A stretch of DNA of 53,287 bases from Terriglobus sp. (GTDB taxonomy: Bacteria; Acidobacteriota; Terriglobia; Terriglobales; Acidobacteriaceae): contig JAMFTB010000003.1 of NCBI GenBank assembly GCA_026225595.1, positions 1-53,287 on the forward strand, read 5' to 3'. The notes beneath the pieces are model-generated. The model searched no databases, was not told where the DNA came from, and worked only from the letters and a program-made list of their open reading frames with translations. A program made the position numbers and the translations under genes. This document shows, in pieces, positions 8,360 to 16,859 of this stretch; position 1 is the first letter of the stretch; every line of letters starts with the position of its first letter.

Positions 8360-8839
8360 TTACTGGGGACGTTCACCGCGGGTGAAGCGTTCGTCCAGGG
8401 GCTTGCGATCTTCCCATCCGGCTTCGGCGGCGTGCCATTCGGTGATGTTTTTCTCACCCTGCAGCCAGCACAGCATCACCACCTCGTCGTCGAGCAGGTA
8501 GGGGAACTCCAGCAGACCGCTGGCAAGGTCGTAGACTTCGACGCCGATGGCAGAGATCTCCTCCAGCGTGTCCTTTGCCTGGGAGACGGCGGCGGTGTGC
8601 TCTGCCTTAATGCGGGCGACCTCCGGCAGGTCCACGCGGAGACCACCGGCCAGAAAGATTGCCTGCGACAGGCCGCTGAGCGCGTGTTCACGCGCGGTAG
8701 CCACGGCCGCGGCGGCCTGGGCGCGCTGCAGCAGAGCATCCAGCACGGGCAGCAGCGTGTGTGCCTCTGGCAGGGTAAATGTCCGCACTGTCGCCCTCCC
8801 TCTGTCTGCAAAAGTAGCCTGCAACTCCAATAGTCGCAT
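8360..8839 (-). CDS. DUF2203 family protein
   Basis: A 159-residue soluble protein. The N-terminal TFTLPEAHTLLPVLDALLQRA is the typical opening of DUF2203 (a helical segment starting 'F-t-eA--lLP'), and the C-terminal LDDEVVMLCWLQGEKNITEWHAAEAGW carries the conserved 'GE-i--WH-----f--R-' signature. It is mostly helical, with no signal peptide. No function is established for the family. It is divergent from the Fur-family gene at 8931 with 91 bp between starts. The first residues before the domain (MRLLELQATFADRGR) could be non-native if a later start is used. Confidence 0.78.
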   Translation of the reverse strand: MRLLELQATFADRGRATVRTFTLPEAHTLLPVLDALLQRAQAAAAVATAREHALSGLSQAIFLAGGLRVDLPEVARIKAEHTAAVSQAKDTLEEISAIGVEVYDLASGLLEFPYLLDDEVVMLCWLQGEKNITEWHAAEAGWEDRKPLDERFTRGERPQ

Positions 8840-8930
8840 CGTCAGCCGTCTCCCATTGGACGTAACCTGTCTCCGCGGGGTCGTATCTTTCTTGACACTA
8901 CCGTCACACGGTTATCTACTTGGAGGTGCG

Positions 8931-9356
8931 ATGCCGGACGGGTTGAGATCATTTCGAGAGCTGTGCGCCGAACACGGCATTGCCGTCACTCACCAGCGCC
9001 AGGTGTTGTACGAGACCATGCAAAGCATGTATGGGCACCCGTCGCCGGAAGAGGTTTTTGACGCCGTCAAGCGGCGTATCCCATCTATCTCGCTGGCAAC
9101 GGTTTACAAGAACATCCACCTGTTTGTTGAGAGCGGCGTCTTCCGCGAGCTGAGCATCCACCACGGCACCCTGCGGGTTGAGATGAACAAGGTTCCGCAC
9201 CATCACCTGGTGTGCAGCGTGTGCAAGCGCATCAGCGACCTGGCGGACGAGGAACTGCCGCTGCAGGCGCCTTCCATGCCCGGCGGCTTCCTGGTGGAAC
9301 GCATCTCCGTGGATGTGATTGGCATTTGCCCCGACTGCCAACGCCGGCCAAATTAA
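8931..9356 (+). CDS. Fur family metal/peroxide-responsive regulator
   Basis: A 141-residue DNA-binding repressor of the Fur/PerR/Zur family. The N-terminal winged helix spans about 5-80 (GIAVTHQRQVLYETM and SLATVYKNIHLF, the recognition helix). The dimerisation domain carries HHHLVCSVC (about 89-97) and a final CPDC (133-136): two CxxC pairs that would form the structural zinc site. The His-rich stretch could supply regulatory metal ligands. The ATG at 8931 is preceded by TTGGAGG with good spacing; the open frame upstream of it is not Fur-like. Whether it senses iron, zinc, manganese or peroxide cannot be decided by eye; the short form and two CxxC pairs suit a PerR-like protein. Confidence 0.88.
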   Translation: MPDGLRSFRELCAEHGIAVTHQRQVLYETMQSMYGHPSPEEVFDAVKRRIPSISLATVYKNIHLFVESGVFRELSIHHGTLRVEMNKVPHHHLVCSVCKRISDLADEELPLQAPSMPGGFLVERISVDVIGICPDCQRRPN

Positions 9357-9476
9357 CTTCTGTTGAACTCCCGTGCCCATTCCCATTTCCACTCGTCCAA
9401 GCCGTTAGCGCCGCTTCGCCGTTTGTATTCAGGGGCGCTGGTACGCACACTCAGTTGGAGCCGTAACATCTACCGC

Positions 9477-10586
9477 ATGCGCCGCGTCTGGACTCTCACT
9501 CTGCTTTCGACACTGCTGCTGCTCTCTGGCTGCAGCGGCTTCTTCTTCAAGCCGACGACCTCCGGCACAGGAACGGGGACGGGCACCAGCGCCAGCAACT
9601 ACGTCTTTGTTGCCAACGCAGGCGCAAACTCAGTCGCGGGTCTGGGCATTTCCACCACGGGCGCTTTGGCTTCGCTTACTGGATCACCCATCACGTTCAG
9701 CACGGCGCCGCAGACGCTTGCGGTAAGCCGCAACAACCAGTTTCTGTGGGTGGGCACGGTCTCGCAGATTTTTGGCTACGCCATTGGCAGCGACGGCACG
9801 CTGACTGTGCTGAACAGCGGCAACGCCATTGCCAACGCCTTCTGTGTGGACATGCAGACCACGCCCGATGGCAAGTGGCTGATGGTGCTGGACGGTTCCG
9901 GCAATTCGGTGGACCTGTTTGCCATCAATACCGACGGCACGCTGAGCCCCGCCAGCGGCATTGGCTTTACCGCCAATGGTACGGTGGTGCCAAAGGCGCT
10001 GCGCATCTCGCCCACGGGTACGTATGTGGCCGCGGCCATGGGCACGGCGGGAGAGCTGATCTTCAGCTTTGACACCACCGCTGGCGCGTTTGTTCAGCTG
10101 TCGCAAACGCTGCCACCCAACCTGACCAGCGACAACGCCATTGCTATCGACAGCACGGGCAACTACCTGTACACGGTGCGCTCCGGCAGCGCCACTGGGT
10201 TGGTGGTGTTTTCGGTTGCCAGCAACGGCGTACTTACGCCCACAACGGCGAATGTGTATGGGACGGGCTCGCAGCCGTACTCCGTGGTGATTGATAACAG
10301 TGGCAAGTATGCGTACGTGGCCAATCGTGGCGACAGCACCATCTCCGGCTACAACATTGGCACCGGTGCCGCGTTGACGGCGATCAGTGGATCGCCATTC
10401 TCGTCCGGCGTTGCGGTCACCGCGCTGGGTGCGGACTCCACCGGCAACTGGCTGCTGGCGGCGGCGTATTCCGGTGCACCAGATCTGTCCCTGTACGGGT
10501 TTGACACCAGCAACCCGGGGCGCCTGTATGTGGTCAGTTCCACCAGCACGGGCACCAATGCAAGCGAGCTGGCGTTATCGCACTAG
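9477..10586 (+). CDS. Beta-propeller lipoprotein (lactonase-like fold)
   Basis: A 369-residue exported lipoprotein. The start at 9477 gives a lipoprotein signal peptide (MRRVWTLTLLSTLLLLSGC) with a clear lipobox ending at Cys19. After a Thr/Gly-rich linker, about seven repeats of the type 'NYVFVANAGANSVAGLGIS-TTGAL' follow: each blade has Tyr-x-Tyr/Phe-Val-Ala-Asn, then a turn and a strand with G-L--. This matches the seven-bladed propeller of the lactonase (6-phosphogluconolactonase) superfamily, but the extracytoplasmic location argues against a role in sugar phosphate metabolism. Such lipoproteins are frequent in Acidobacteriota and their role is unknown. Confidence 0.82.
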   Translation: MRRVWTLTLLSTLLLLSGCSGFFFKPTTSGTGTGTGTSASNYVFVANAGANSVAGLGISTTGALASLTGSPITFSTAPQTLAVSRNNQFLWVGTVSQIFGYAIGSDGTLTVLNSGNAIANAFCVDMQTTPDGKWLMVLDGSGNSVDLFAINTDGTLSPASGIGFTANGTVVPKALRISPTGTYVAAAMGTAGELIFSFDTTAGAFVQLSQTLPPNLTSDNAIAIDSTGNYLYTVRSGSATGLVVFSVASNGVLTPTTANVYGTGSQPYSVVIDNSGKYAYVANRGDSTISGYNIGTGAALTAISGSPFSSGVAVTALGADSTGNWLLAAAYSGAPDLSLYGFDTSNPGRLYVVSSTSTGTNASELALSH

Positions 10587-10639
10587 ATGCCGCGCATGTG
10601 GATGCGTGTCGTTGCGATGCTATCCTCAACTCTGCGCCC

Positions 10640-11809
10640 ATGCCTTTTTGGCCCACACATCTGCGGCGTTTCGGCCGTTTCATCGCGGCGCCCCTGCTGG
10701 TGCTGGCTCTGCTGACCCTTTCCGGTTGCAGCCGCTTGAAGCCGAAACCATTTACCCACTACGTCTACGTCACCGCCAAGGCCACGTTTCTGCGGGACCG
10801 CATCGCTGCCGTCTCCAACCGTACCGGCAACGTTGTGAACGGGCAGCGGCTTGAGATTCTGGAGCAGAACCGCCGCTTTTACCGCGTGAAGACAGACGCG
10901 GGCGAGATTGGCTGGATTGACGAACGCGCCGTTGCCACCGAAAAGGTGGAGGCGGAGTTTGCCGACCTGCACAAAGAACATCTGCGTGAGACCCCGGTAG
11001 CCACAGCCACCGTGCGTGACGATGTGTACATGCACTCGTTGCCGGGGCGCGATACCGACAAGCTGTACCGGCTGGACGAGGGCGGCAAGCTGAAGCTGCT
11101 GGAACGCGCCAGCACGGTAAAGCCGGTGACGCAGGGCGCGCCTGTTGCGACTAAGGACGCCAAAGGCCAGCCCATTCCGCCGGTTCCGCCTGCAATGGAA
11201 GACTGGTGGCTGGTGCGCGATGCCAACGACCACACCGGCTGGATGCTGAGCCGCATGCTGGACACGGACGCGCCTGAGTCCATTGCGCGGTACGCCGAGA
11301 ATCAGCGCATTGTGGGCGCATACGTCATCAACACCGTGACGGACCCGACGATTGAAGGCGCCAGCCAGGAGGTGCCGCAGTATGTGGCCGTGCTGTCTCC
11401 GTTCAAGGCAGGCCTGCCATACGACTTCAACCAGCTGCGCGTCTTCTCCTGGAATCTGAAGATGCATCGCTATGAGACAGCGAACCGCGACAAGAACATC
11501 CTGGGCTACTTACCTGTGACGATTGGCACGGACCCGGGCAGACCAGCCACAGATCATTCGCCAGCCATTAATCCCGCACCCACCTACACCTATACTGTGC
11601 TGGCCGCAGGCGCGCCTGTTCCGCAGATTGATCCGGCAACCGGTCTGTCGCGGCCACGCAAGGATCAGCTGGTGACGAAGGTCTACCGGCTTGACGGCAA
11701 CCTGACCCATCGCGTGCTGGCTGCTGGGACCACAGCACCCGCAGAGGCGCGGCTGGAGCCGGAAGTGAAGCAGGACAAGAAAGACAAGAACGGCAAGAAG
11801 CGCAAGTAA
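10640..11809 (+). CDS. Lipoprotein with bacterial SH3 domains
   Basis: A 389-residue lipoprotein: the N-terminal helix is followed by LALLTLSGC, placing the lipid-modified Cys near residue 30. Residues about 38-105 form an SH3b-type domain (YVTAKATFLRDRIA... GEIGWIDERAV), and a second similar module around 125-225 ends in WWLVRDANDHTGWMLSRML. The C-terminal third (about 230-370) is of unknown fold and the tail is Lys-rich. SH3b domains usually bind peptidoglycan or proteins, so an envelope role is likely. It lies 53 bp downstream of the beta-propeller lipoprotein and may be cotranscribed. The start at 10640 was chosen because it begins the signal sequence. Confidence 0.72.
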   Translation: MPFWPTHLRRFGRFIAAPLLVLALLTLSGCSRLKPKPFTHYVYVTAKATFLRDRIAAVSNRTGNVVNGQRLEILEQNRRFYRVKTDAGEIGWIDERAVATEKVEAEFADLHKEHLRETPVATATVRDDVYMHSLPGRDTDKLYRLDEGGKLKLLERASTVKPVTQGAPVATKDAKGQPIPPVPPAMEDWWLVRDANDHTGWMLSRMLDTDAPESIARYAENQRIVGAYVINTVTDPTIEGASQEVPQYVAVLSPFKAGLPYDFNQLRVFSWNLKMHRYETANRDKNILGYLPVTIGTDPGRPATDHSPAINPAPTYTYTVLAAGAPVPQIDPATGLSRPRKDQLVTKVYRLDGNLTHRVLAAGTTAPAEARLEPEVKQDKKDKNGKKRK

Positions 11810-11895
11810 ATCCCCTGCGTGTGTGAGCTTTCTGCGCAAAGCCAGCCACCCTGCATGGCAGAAGTGCGCGTCCTACTAGGGAACTATCGCGCTCA

Positions 11896-12975
11896 ATGGT
11901 CGTCTACCACTACATGTCCCCCAGCCGTAGCATCGTGTTTGCGGCATTGCTCTGTCTGCCGGCGTGCGTGTGTTGCGCGCAGTCGATGGAGCAGCAGGGG
12001 CTGCCCCAGTCTCCGCAACCTGCCAGCACAGGGGACGCAACGCTGAGCGGTACGGTAGAAGATGGCGACGGTGGGTTGCTGCCCGGAGCCCGTGTTGAGG
12101 TGACCTGTGCAGGCAGCACCGAGGTTGAAATCTCAGACGGTGATGGTGAGTTTCATGTGTATGGCCTGCCTGCCGGAGGCTGCAATGTCCGCGTGTCAGA
12201 CTCAGGCTACGCAGCCGAAGCCGTGCACGTGTCACTGGAAGTCGGCCAGCAGGAACAGATGCAGCCCATTGACCTGCGCCCCGTTGGCGACCACTCCACC
12301 ATTACGGTGATTGCAACGCAGCATGAGATTGCCACGGAGCAGTTGCGGGAGGAGATGCATCAGCGCGTGTTTGGCATCATCCCCAACTTTTACGTGGTCT
12401 ACCATCCCAATCCCGCGCCACTGTCCGCAGGGCAAAAGTTTCATCTGGCATGGCGATCGCTGCTTGACCCTGTCTCATTTCTTGGCACAGGCATCAGCGC
12501 GGGGATTGAGCAGGCCAACGGCAGCTTCTCCGGCTGGGGCAATGACTACAAAGGCTATGCGCAACGGTACGGCGCAAACTATGCAGACAACACCGTTGCC
12601 ACAATGCTTGGAGGATTTATCTTTCCCACCATCTTCAAGCAGGACCCGCGCTACTACTACAAGGGCACAGGCACGTTCATGTCGCGTGCGGAACACGCCA
12701 TTGCCAGCGTGGTGATTTGCCGTGGCGACAACGGCAAACGCGAGTTCAACTACAGCAACGTGCTGGGCAACTTTGGCGGTGCGGGCATCTCAAACATCTA
12801 CTATCCAGCGTCGGATCGCCACGGTGTGGGCCTGACCATGGGCAACGCCGCCATTGGCACGGCGTTTGGAGCGTTTGGCGCGCTGATGCAGGAGTTTGTG
12901 GTGCCACACTTCACGCCAAACCGGCCGGGCAAGAAGGTCTCCGTAGCACCGCCAGCGCAGGCGGGCGGCTTCTGA
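11896..12975 (+). CDS. Secreted carboxypeptidase-regulatory-like domain protein
   Basis: A 359-residue exported protein. A signal peptide (hydrophobic core IVFAALLCLPACVCCAQS) is followed by a single carboxypeptidase-regulatory-like Ig fold at about 48-125 (SGTVEDGDGGLLPGARVEVT to GYAAEAVHVSLEV). The remaining region, about 145-345, is rich in Gly, Tyr, Phe and Asn with alternating hydrophobicity and could form beta-structure in the outer membrane (for example QDPRYYYKGTGTFMSRAEHAI). This arrangement is common in Acidobacteriota and has no assigned function. An ATG at 11914 is an equally good start. The stop lies 1 bp from that of kdsD, which converges on it. Confidence 0.72.
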   Translation: MVVYHYMSPSRSIVFAALLCLPACVCCAQSMEQQGLPQSPQPASTGDATLSGTVEDGDGGLLPGARVEVTCAGSTEVEISDGDGEFHVYGLPAGGCNVRVSDSGYAAEAVHVSLEVGQQEQMQPIDLRPVGDHSTITVIATQHEIATEQLREEMHQRVFGIIPNFYVVYHPNPAPLSAGQKFHLAWRSLLDPVSFLGTGISAGIEQANGSFSGWGNDYKGYAQRYGANYADNTVATMLGGFIFPTIFKQDPRYYYKGTGTFMSRAEHAIASVVICRGDNGKREFNYSNVLGNFGGAGISNIYYPASDRHGVGLTMGNAAIGTAFGAFGALMQEFVVPHFTPNRPGKKVSVAPPAQAGGF

Positions 12976-12976
12976 T

Positions 12977-13942
12977 CTAGACCAGACCCGCGCGCAGCAG
13001 ATCATGCACATGCAGCACGCCCACCAGTTCGTCTTTGTCCAAAACAAACAGGCTGGTGATCGCATCCGCATTCATGCGTGCGAGTGCTGCGGTGGCAAGA
13101 TCATCGGGCGCAACGGTGCGCGGCGAGCGGCTCATCACCTCGCTTACAGAACGGTCTTGAAAGCCAACTGCAAAGGCGCGGCGCAAATCGCCGTCGGTGA
13201 CGATGCCTGTGAGTCTGCCTGCTGCGTCCACCACTCCCGTCATGCCAAAGCGGCCGCCCGTCATGCGCACAATCGCTTCGGCCAGTGTGGCTGTCTCCGG
13301 CACCGTGGGCACCTCCGCGCCGGTGTGCATCAGCGCGCGCACGCGCAGCAGCCGCGTGGCCAGCTGGCCGCCGGGATGCAGGCTGCGGAAGTCGTCTGAT
13401 GAGAAACCAACGCGCGTGAGCAGAGCCACGGCAAGCGCGTCTCCAAGTGCAAGCTGCATGGTGGTGCTTGCGGTCGGCGCAAGCAGATCCGTGCAGGCCT
13501 CTTCGCAGTGCGGTAGCGGCAGCAGAATGTCTGCAGCGCGCGCCAGCGTGCTGTTGTGTACACCGGTGCTTGCGATGAGCGGCACGCGGAAGCGCCGTGT
13601 GTGCGCAACAATGTCGCCCAGCTCCGCGCTTTCACCGGACCACGACAGCGCCAGCACAGCGTCTTCTGCGCGAATCATGCCCAGGTCGCCATGGCTCGCG
13701 TCCGCGGGATGAACAAAGTGTGCGGGCTTACCCGTGGAGGCAAGCGTTGCGGCAATCTTGCGGGCAATGTGGCCGCTCTTGCCCACGCCGGTAACAATGA
13801 CGCGGCCACGCGCCTGCGCAATCGCATCCACAGCCAGCACAAACCGCACACCCAGCTCGCCCTCAAAGGCATCGCGCAATGCTTCAAGGCCGCGAATCTC
13901 GCAGCTTACTGTGTCCATCGCGATTTGAGCTTCGTTCTTCAC
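12977..13942 (-). CDS. kdsD: D-arabinose-5-phosphate isomerase (SIS plus CBS pair)
   Basis: Interconverts D-ribulose 5-phosphate and D-arabinose 5-phosphate, the first step toward Kdo for LPS. The 321-residue protein has an SIS domain at about 30-180 (GRVIVTGVGKSGHIARKIAA, DLGMIRAEDAVLALSWSGES), the LHPGG segment near 190 found in KdsD/GutQ enzymes, and two CBS domains (about 203-260 and 268-321). The length matches E. coli KdsD. It lies downstream of kdsA on the same strand, consistent with the pathway order: arabinose 5-phosphate made here is the KdsA substrate. GutQ-type function is an alternative, but the kdsA neighbour favours KdsD. Confidence 0.92.
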   Translation of the reverse strand: MKNEAQIAMDTVSCEIRGLEALRDAFEGELGVRFVLAVDAIAQARGRVIVTGVGKSGHIARKIAATLASTGKPAHFVHPADASHGDLGMIRAEDAVLALSWSGESAELGDIVAHTRRFRVPLIASTGVHNSTLARAADILLPLPHCEEACTDLLAPTASTTMQLALGDALAVALLTRVGFSSDDFRSLHPGGQLATRLLRVRALMHTGAEVPTVPETATLAEAIVRMTGGRFGMTGVVDAAGRLTGIVTDGDLRRAFAVGFQDRSVSEVMSRSPRTVAPDDLATAALARMNADAITSLFVLDKDELVGVLHVHDLLRAGLV

Positions 13943-13969
13943 TCAGCAGTCCTGATTGGCGATGCAAGA

Positions 13970-14047
13970 AAAGGCAGAACGCAGCGAATCGCAAAGAAAT
14001 TCGCTGCGATCGCGGCGGAAACGTGGCGTACGCTGCGTTCTGCCTTT
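13970..14047. repeat. Palindromic element, copy 1 (kdsD-kdsA intergenic)
   Basis: The outer arms AAAGGCAGAACGCAGCG and CGCTGCGTTCTGCCTTT are perfect 17-bp reverse complements. A nested hairpin has arms GCAGCGAAT and ATTCGCTGC (13981-14007). Its right half, from about 14006 to 14046, reappears in inverted orientation as copy 2 beyond the other end of kdsA (14929-14994). It fills nearly the whole gap between kdsA and kdsD and would fold strongly in mRNA, so it may attenuate or stabilise the transcript. Confidence 0.75.
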
Positions 14048-14049
14048 GC

Positions 14050-14892
14050 TCATGAAAGAGCCTCGCGCGTAATTTTCTTTGCCAGAGCGTCAAAGGCCAT
14101 TAGCTGTCGGATCAACTCCGGCATGCTGTGCAGCGGCATCATGTTGGGGCCATCGCTGGGTGCGTGGTCGGGGTCGGGGTGCGTCTCAATAAAAACACCC
14201 GCAACGCCTACAGCAACCGCAGCACGCGCCAGCACCGGCACAAACTCGCGCTGGCCGCCGCTGCTGCCGTTCATGCCGCCGGGCTGCTGCACGGAGTGGG
14301 TCGCGTCAAAGATCACGGGCGCGCCCGTCGCGGCAAGCACCGGTAGCGAACGCATATCCGTCACAAGCGTGTTGTAGCCAAAGGTGGTGCCACGCTCCGT
14401 CACCAGAACGCCGCCCGCTGCATCGCTCAGTTTGTTTACGACATGCACCATCTCCGGCGGCGAGAGGAACTGACCCTTCTTCACGTTGACGGTGCGGCCG
14501 GTTGCTGCAGCCGCCAGCAGCAGGTCCGTCTGGCGGCACAGGAATGCGGGAATCTGCAACACGTCCACGGCTTCTGCAACGGCGGCGCACTGCCAGCTCT
14601 CATGCACGTCAGTCAGCACGGGTAGGCCAAGGCTCTCGCGTATCTCCGCGAACACAGGCAGCGAAGCCTCAAGACCAATGCCGCGCTTGCCGCTGAGGCT
14701 GGTGCGGTTGGCCTTGTCAAAGCTGCTCTTGTAAACAAGGCCAATGCCTGCGGCGGCTGCGATCTCTTTCAGGGCCGCAGCGACTTCGAGCGCATGTGCA
14801 CGGCTCTCCATCTGGCACGGCCCTGCGATGAGCGCGAGCGGCGCGGTGTTGGAGAAGGTGACGTTGCCGATTTGGACGGTGTTCTGCATCAT
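14050..14892 (-). CDS. kdsA: 3-deoxy-8-phosphooctulonate synthase (Kdo-8-P synthase)
   Basis: Condenses phosphoenolpyruvate with arabinose 5-phosphate to give Kdo 8-phosphate. The 280-residue TIM-barrel protein carries the family motifs in order: IAGPCQMES near the N-terminus, FDKANRTS, LTDVHE, QIPAFLCRQTDLL, VNVKKGQFLSPPEM, TERGTTFGYNTLVTDMRSLP, VIFDATHSVQQPGG and the final ETHPDPDHAPSDGPNM. Cys in IAGPC, where E. coli has Asn, together with the His, Glu and Asp of the later motifs indicates the metal-dependent class, as in Aquifex. The start is the first of two adjacent Met codons at 14892; the frame stays open far upstream but that part is not KdsA-like. Palindromic repeats flank the gene on both sides. 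Confidence 0.95.
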   Translation of the reverse strand: MMQNTVQIGNVTFSNTAPLALIAGPCQMESRAHALEVAAALKEIAAAAGIGLVYKSSFDKANRTSLSGKRGIGLEASLPVFAEIRESLGLPVLTDVHESWQCAAVAEAVDVLQIPAFLCRQTDLLLAAAATGRTVNVKKGQFLSPPEMVHVVNKLSDAAGGVLVTERGTTFGYNTLVTDMRSLPVLAATGAPVIFDATHSVQQPGGMNGSSGGQREFVPVLARAAVAVGVAGVFIETHPDPDHAPSDGPNMMPLHSMPELIRQLMAFDALAKKITREALS

Positions 14893-14928
14893 CTCTATGT
14901 TAGCGTTTGAGCCAGCAGAATTTGGAGC

Positions 14929-14994
14929 AAAGCAAAAGCAGAACGCAGCGAACGCCACGTCTCCGCCGCGATCGCGGCGTTCTGCTTTTGCTTT
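14929..14994. repeat. Palindromic element, copy 2 (upstream of kdsA)
   Basis: Perfect 18-bp arms AAAGCAAAAGCAGAACGC and GCGTTCTGCTTTTGCTTT flank a central GC-rich segment containing GCGATCGC. Read on the minus strand, the segment from GCGATCGCGGCGG through CGCTGCGTTCTGC is almost identical to the right half of copy 1 (13970-14047). It lies between the DegT aminotransferase gene and kdsA. Confidence 0.75.
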
Positions 14995-15004
14995 ATGAAT
15001 ACGG

Positions 15005-16165
15005 CTACGCGAAGTAGCTGCGGATGGCTTCCACCACGCGCAGCTGTTCGTCCTCGCGCAGCTCCGGGAAGATGGGCAGTGCGAGCACCTCGCGTGCGGC
15101 GCGTTCACTCTCAGGGAACTGGCCTTCGCGATAGCCCAGGTCCAGCAGCGCCTGCTGCATGTGCAGCGGCACAGGGTAGTAGACCTCGCTGCCAATGCCG
15201 TGCGCTGCAAGATGCGTGCGCAGGTCGTCGCGGCGCGGTGTGCGGATGACGTACTGGTGCCACACATGCGTGCCGCGCGGATCGGCCACCGGCAGCACGA
15301 TGCCTCCGTCGTCCACGCTGCCAACCAGCTTTGCATCCAGAAACAGCTGCGCATAGCGCGCGGCCACGTGGCTGCGGTCGTCGTTCCACTGGTTGATGTA
15401 GCGCAGCTTTACCAGCAGCACGGCGGCCTGCACGGTATCCAAACGCGAGTTCCAACCCACCTCATCGTGGTAGTAGCGGCGGCGCATGCCATGCGCGCGC
15501 AGCGACTGTGCGTGCTCGGCTGCTGCGGCGTCGCGGAAGGTGGTAAGACCGGCATCGCCCCATGCGCTTAGGTTCTTCGTGGGATAAAACGAGAAAGCCG
15601 CGGCATCACCCAGCGCGCCTGCACCCACGCCGTTCCACGTCGCCCCAAAGGCCTGCGCAGCGTCCTCAATCAGCAACAGGTTGTGCTGCTGCGCCACGGG
15701 CGCCAGTGCATCCCAGTCTGCGCACTGGCCGTAGAGATGCACGGGCATGACGGCGCGGATGGTTGGATCCGCAGCTGCGGCCTCTTCAACAGCACCGGCA
15801 GAAAGGTTGAAGCTGGCCGGGTCAATGTCCGCCAGCACGGGCCGCGCGCCTGCTCGCAGGATGCTGCTGACCGTGGCAAAGAATGAGAACGGCGTGGTCA
15901 CCACGGCGTCGCCTTCGCCAATGTTCAAAGCTGCCATGGCCAGCCACAGCGCGTCGGTCCCGCTGGCACAGCCCACGGCTTGCGTGGCTCCGGTGCGGGC
16001 GGCAATCTCGGCCTCAAGCTGACCCACCTCGCGGCCCAGGATGAAGCGGCCTGCGGCACAAACATCGGCGACGGCACGGGTAATTTCATCGCCCACGGCG
16101 GCGTATTGGCGGCTCAAATCCAGAACGGGGACGGGTGGCTGTTGGTCCGGTTGCATCCTCTCCAT
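15005..16165 (-). CDS. DegT/DnrJ/EryC1/StrS family PLP aminotransferase
   Basis: A 386-residue PLP-dependent sugar aminotransferase. The N-terminal VPVLDLSRQYAAVGDEI is the usual opening of the family; GCASGTDALWLAM binds the cofactor phosphate; LLIEDAAQAFGATWNG holds the Asp that pairs with the pyridine nitrogen; and the Lys of FSFYPTKNLSAWGDAG is the expected Schiff-base residue. Members transaminate keto-sugars, mostly nucleotide-linked, for LPS or antibiotics. It lies upstream of kdsA and kdsD on the same strand, so a role in LPS core or O-antigen sugar modification is likely, possibly an 8-amino-Kdo route like KdnA of Shewanella (speculative, no kdnB partner is visible). The exact sugar cannot be read from sequence. 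Confidence 0.85.
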   Translation of the reverse strand: MERMQPDQQPPVPVLDLSRQYAAVGDEITRAVADVCAAGRFILGREVGQLEAEIAARTGATQAVGCASGTDALWLAMAALNIGEGDAVVTTPFSFFATVSSILRAGARPVLADIDPASFNLSAGAVEEAAAADPTIRAVMPVHLYGQCADWDALAPVAQQHNLLLIEDAAQAFGATWNGVGAGALGDAAAFSFYPTKNLSAWGDAGLTTFRDAAAAEHAQSLRAHGMRRRYYHDEVGWNSRLDTVQAAVLLVKLRYINQWNDDRSHVAARYAQLFLDAKLVGSVDDGGIVLPVADPRGTHVWHQYVIRTPRRDDLRTHLAAHGIGSEVYYPVPLHMQQALLDLGYREGQFPESERAAREVLALPIFPELREDEQLRVVEAIRSYFA

Positions 16166-16479
16166 GTTAGGTCAAGTCAGGGCAACGGGCTGGAACGACC
16201 TGCGGACTGCGATTGGCCGGGTACGACTTCTGTGGGAGTTTCTGTGCTGCCGTGCGAAATTTTCTATGCGCCATCGCCAGCCGAGTGGCATATAGGCGAG
16301 ACAAGTAGGCACTATGTTGCGTCTAATCAAATCAAGGCCGCCTACGCATCCCCCAGTTTGGGTATGCTCTGTACTTGCCACACTGGCATTGTTGCTCGTA
16401 TTGTTTTGGGTCTTGAGAGCTTTTGCTCTTGTGCTCATCTGCAGGCAAAGTTGGTCTGCGGTTTTTGTAAGAGGCAGAA
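16166..16479. other. Intergenic region between aminotransferase and hfq
   Basis: About 314 bp between divergent genes. It should hold the promoters for the LPS operon (leftward) and for hfq (rightward). No consensus promoter, terminator or RNA gene could be picked out with confidence. A small open frame with one hydrophobic stretch begins at 16314 but runs on into hfq in another frame and was not accepted. Confidence 0.4.
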
Positions 16480-16839
16480 ATGAAACAGCGTCCGCCACGG
16501 AGCGGCGCGAAGGGGAGATCGGCCAGTATGGATTCAAAGCCGGCACAAAATATTCAGGACACATTCCTGAACACGGTTCGTAAGGATAAGAGCGCCGTCA
16601 CCATCTACCTGGTAAGCGGAGTGAAGCTTACAGGCAAGATTCGTTCCTTTGACAAGTATTCGGTCCTGCTGGAGAACAACACGCAGGAACAGCTGATCTT
16701 CAAACATGCCATCTCCACTGTGGTCTCCATGCGCGGTGGCGGCGGTACGCCCCACATGGAGCGCGGCAATGCCGGCTTCCGTCCAGACTCCCCCGCGGGT
16801 GAGGGCGCTGCCGCACTGGGCGGCACCGTCGGCTCCTGA
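16480..16839 (+). CDS. hfq: RNA chaperone Hfq
   Basis: A hexameric Sm-like protein that pairs small RNAs with mRNAs. The Sm core starts at [20 protein letters not shown] and continues through [20 protein letters not shown] to the Sm2 motif [10 protein letters not shown] (about residues 24-84 of 119). The core is followed by a 35-residue Gly/Pro-rich disordered tail. Two starts are plausible: 16480 with AGAGG 6 nt upstream, and 16528 (MDSKPAQN) with GGGGAG 10 nt upstream; the second removes a basic 16-residue extension. hflX follows after 20 bp, the same order as in E. coli, so the two are probably cotranscribed. Confidence 0.93.
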   Translation: MKQRPPRSGAKGRSASMDSKPAQNIQDTFLNTVRKDKSAVTIYLVSGVKLTGKIRSFDKYSVLLENNTQEQLIFKHAISTVVSMRGGGGTPHMERGNAGFRPDSPAGEGAAALGGTVGS

Positions 16840-16859
16840 CTGGACCGGGCACCGCACCC

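Noticed and set aside
10583-11467. Open frame antisense to the SH3-type lipoprotein
   Set aside because: The plus strand has a lipobox and SH3-like repeats, the minus strand nothing recognisable.
14965-14977. GCGATCGC octamer in the palindromic element near kdsA
   Set aside because: It resembles the cyanobacterial HIP1 octamer, but two occurrences inside one repeat family do not show a genome-wide motif.
16314-16583. Small frame with a hydrophobic stretch (LATLALLLVLFWVLRAFAL) upstream of and overlapping hfq
   Set aside because: It runs deep into the hfq Sm domain in another frame, has no ribosome-binding site worth the name and no recognisable family; probably chance.
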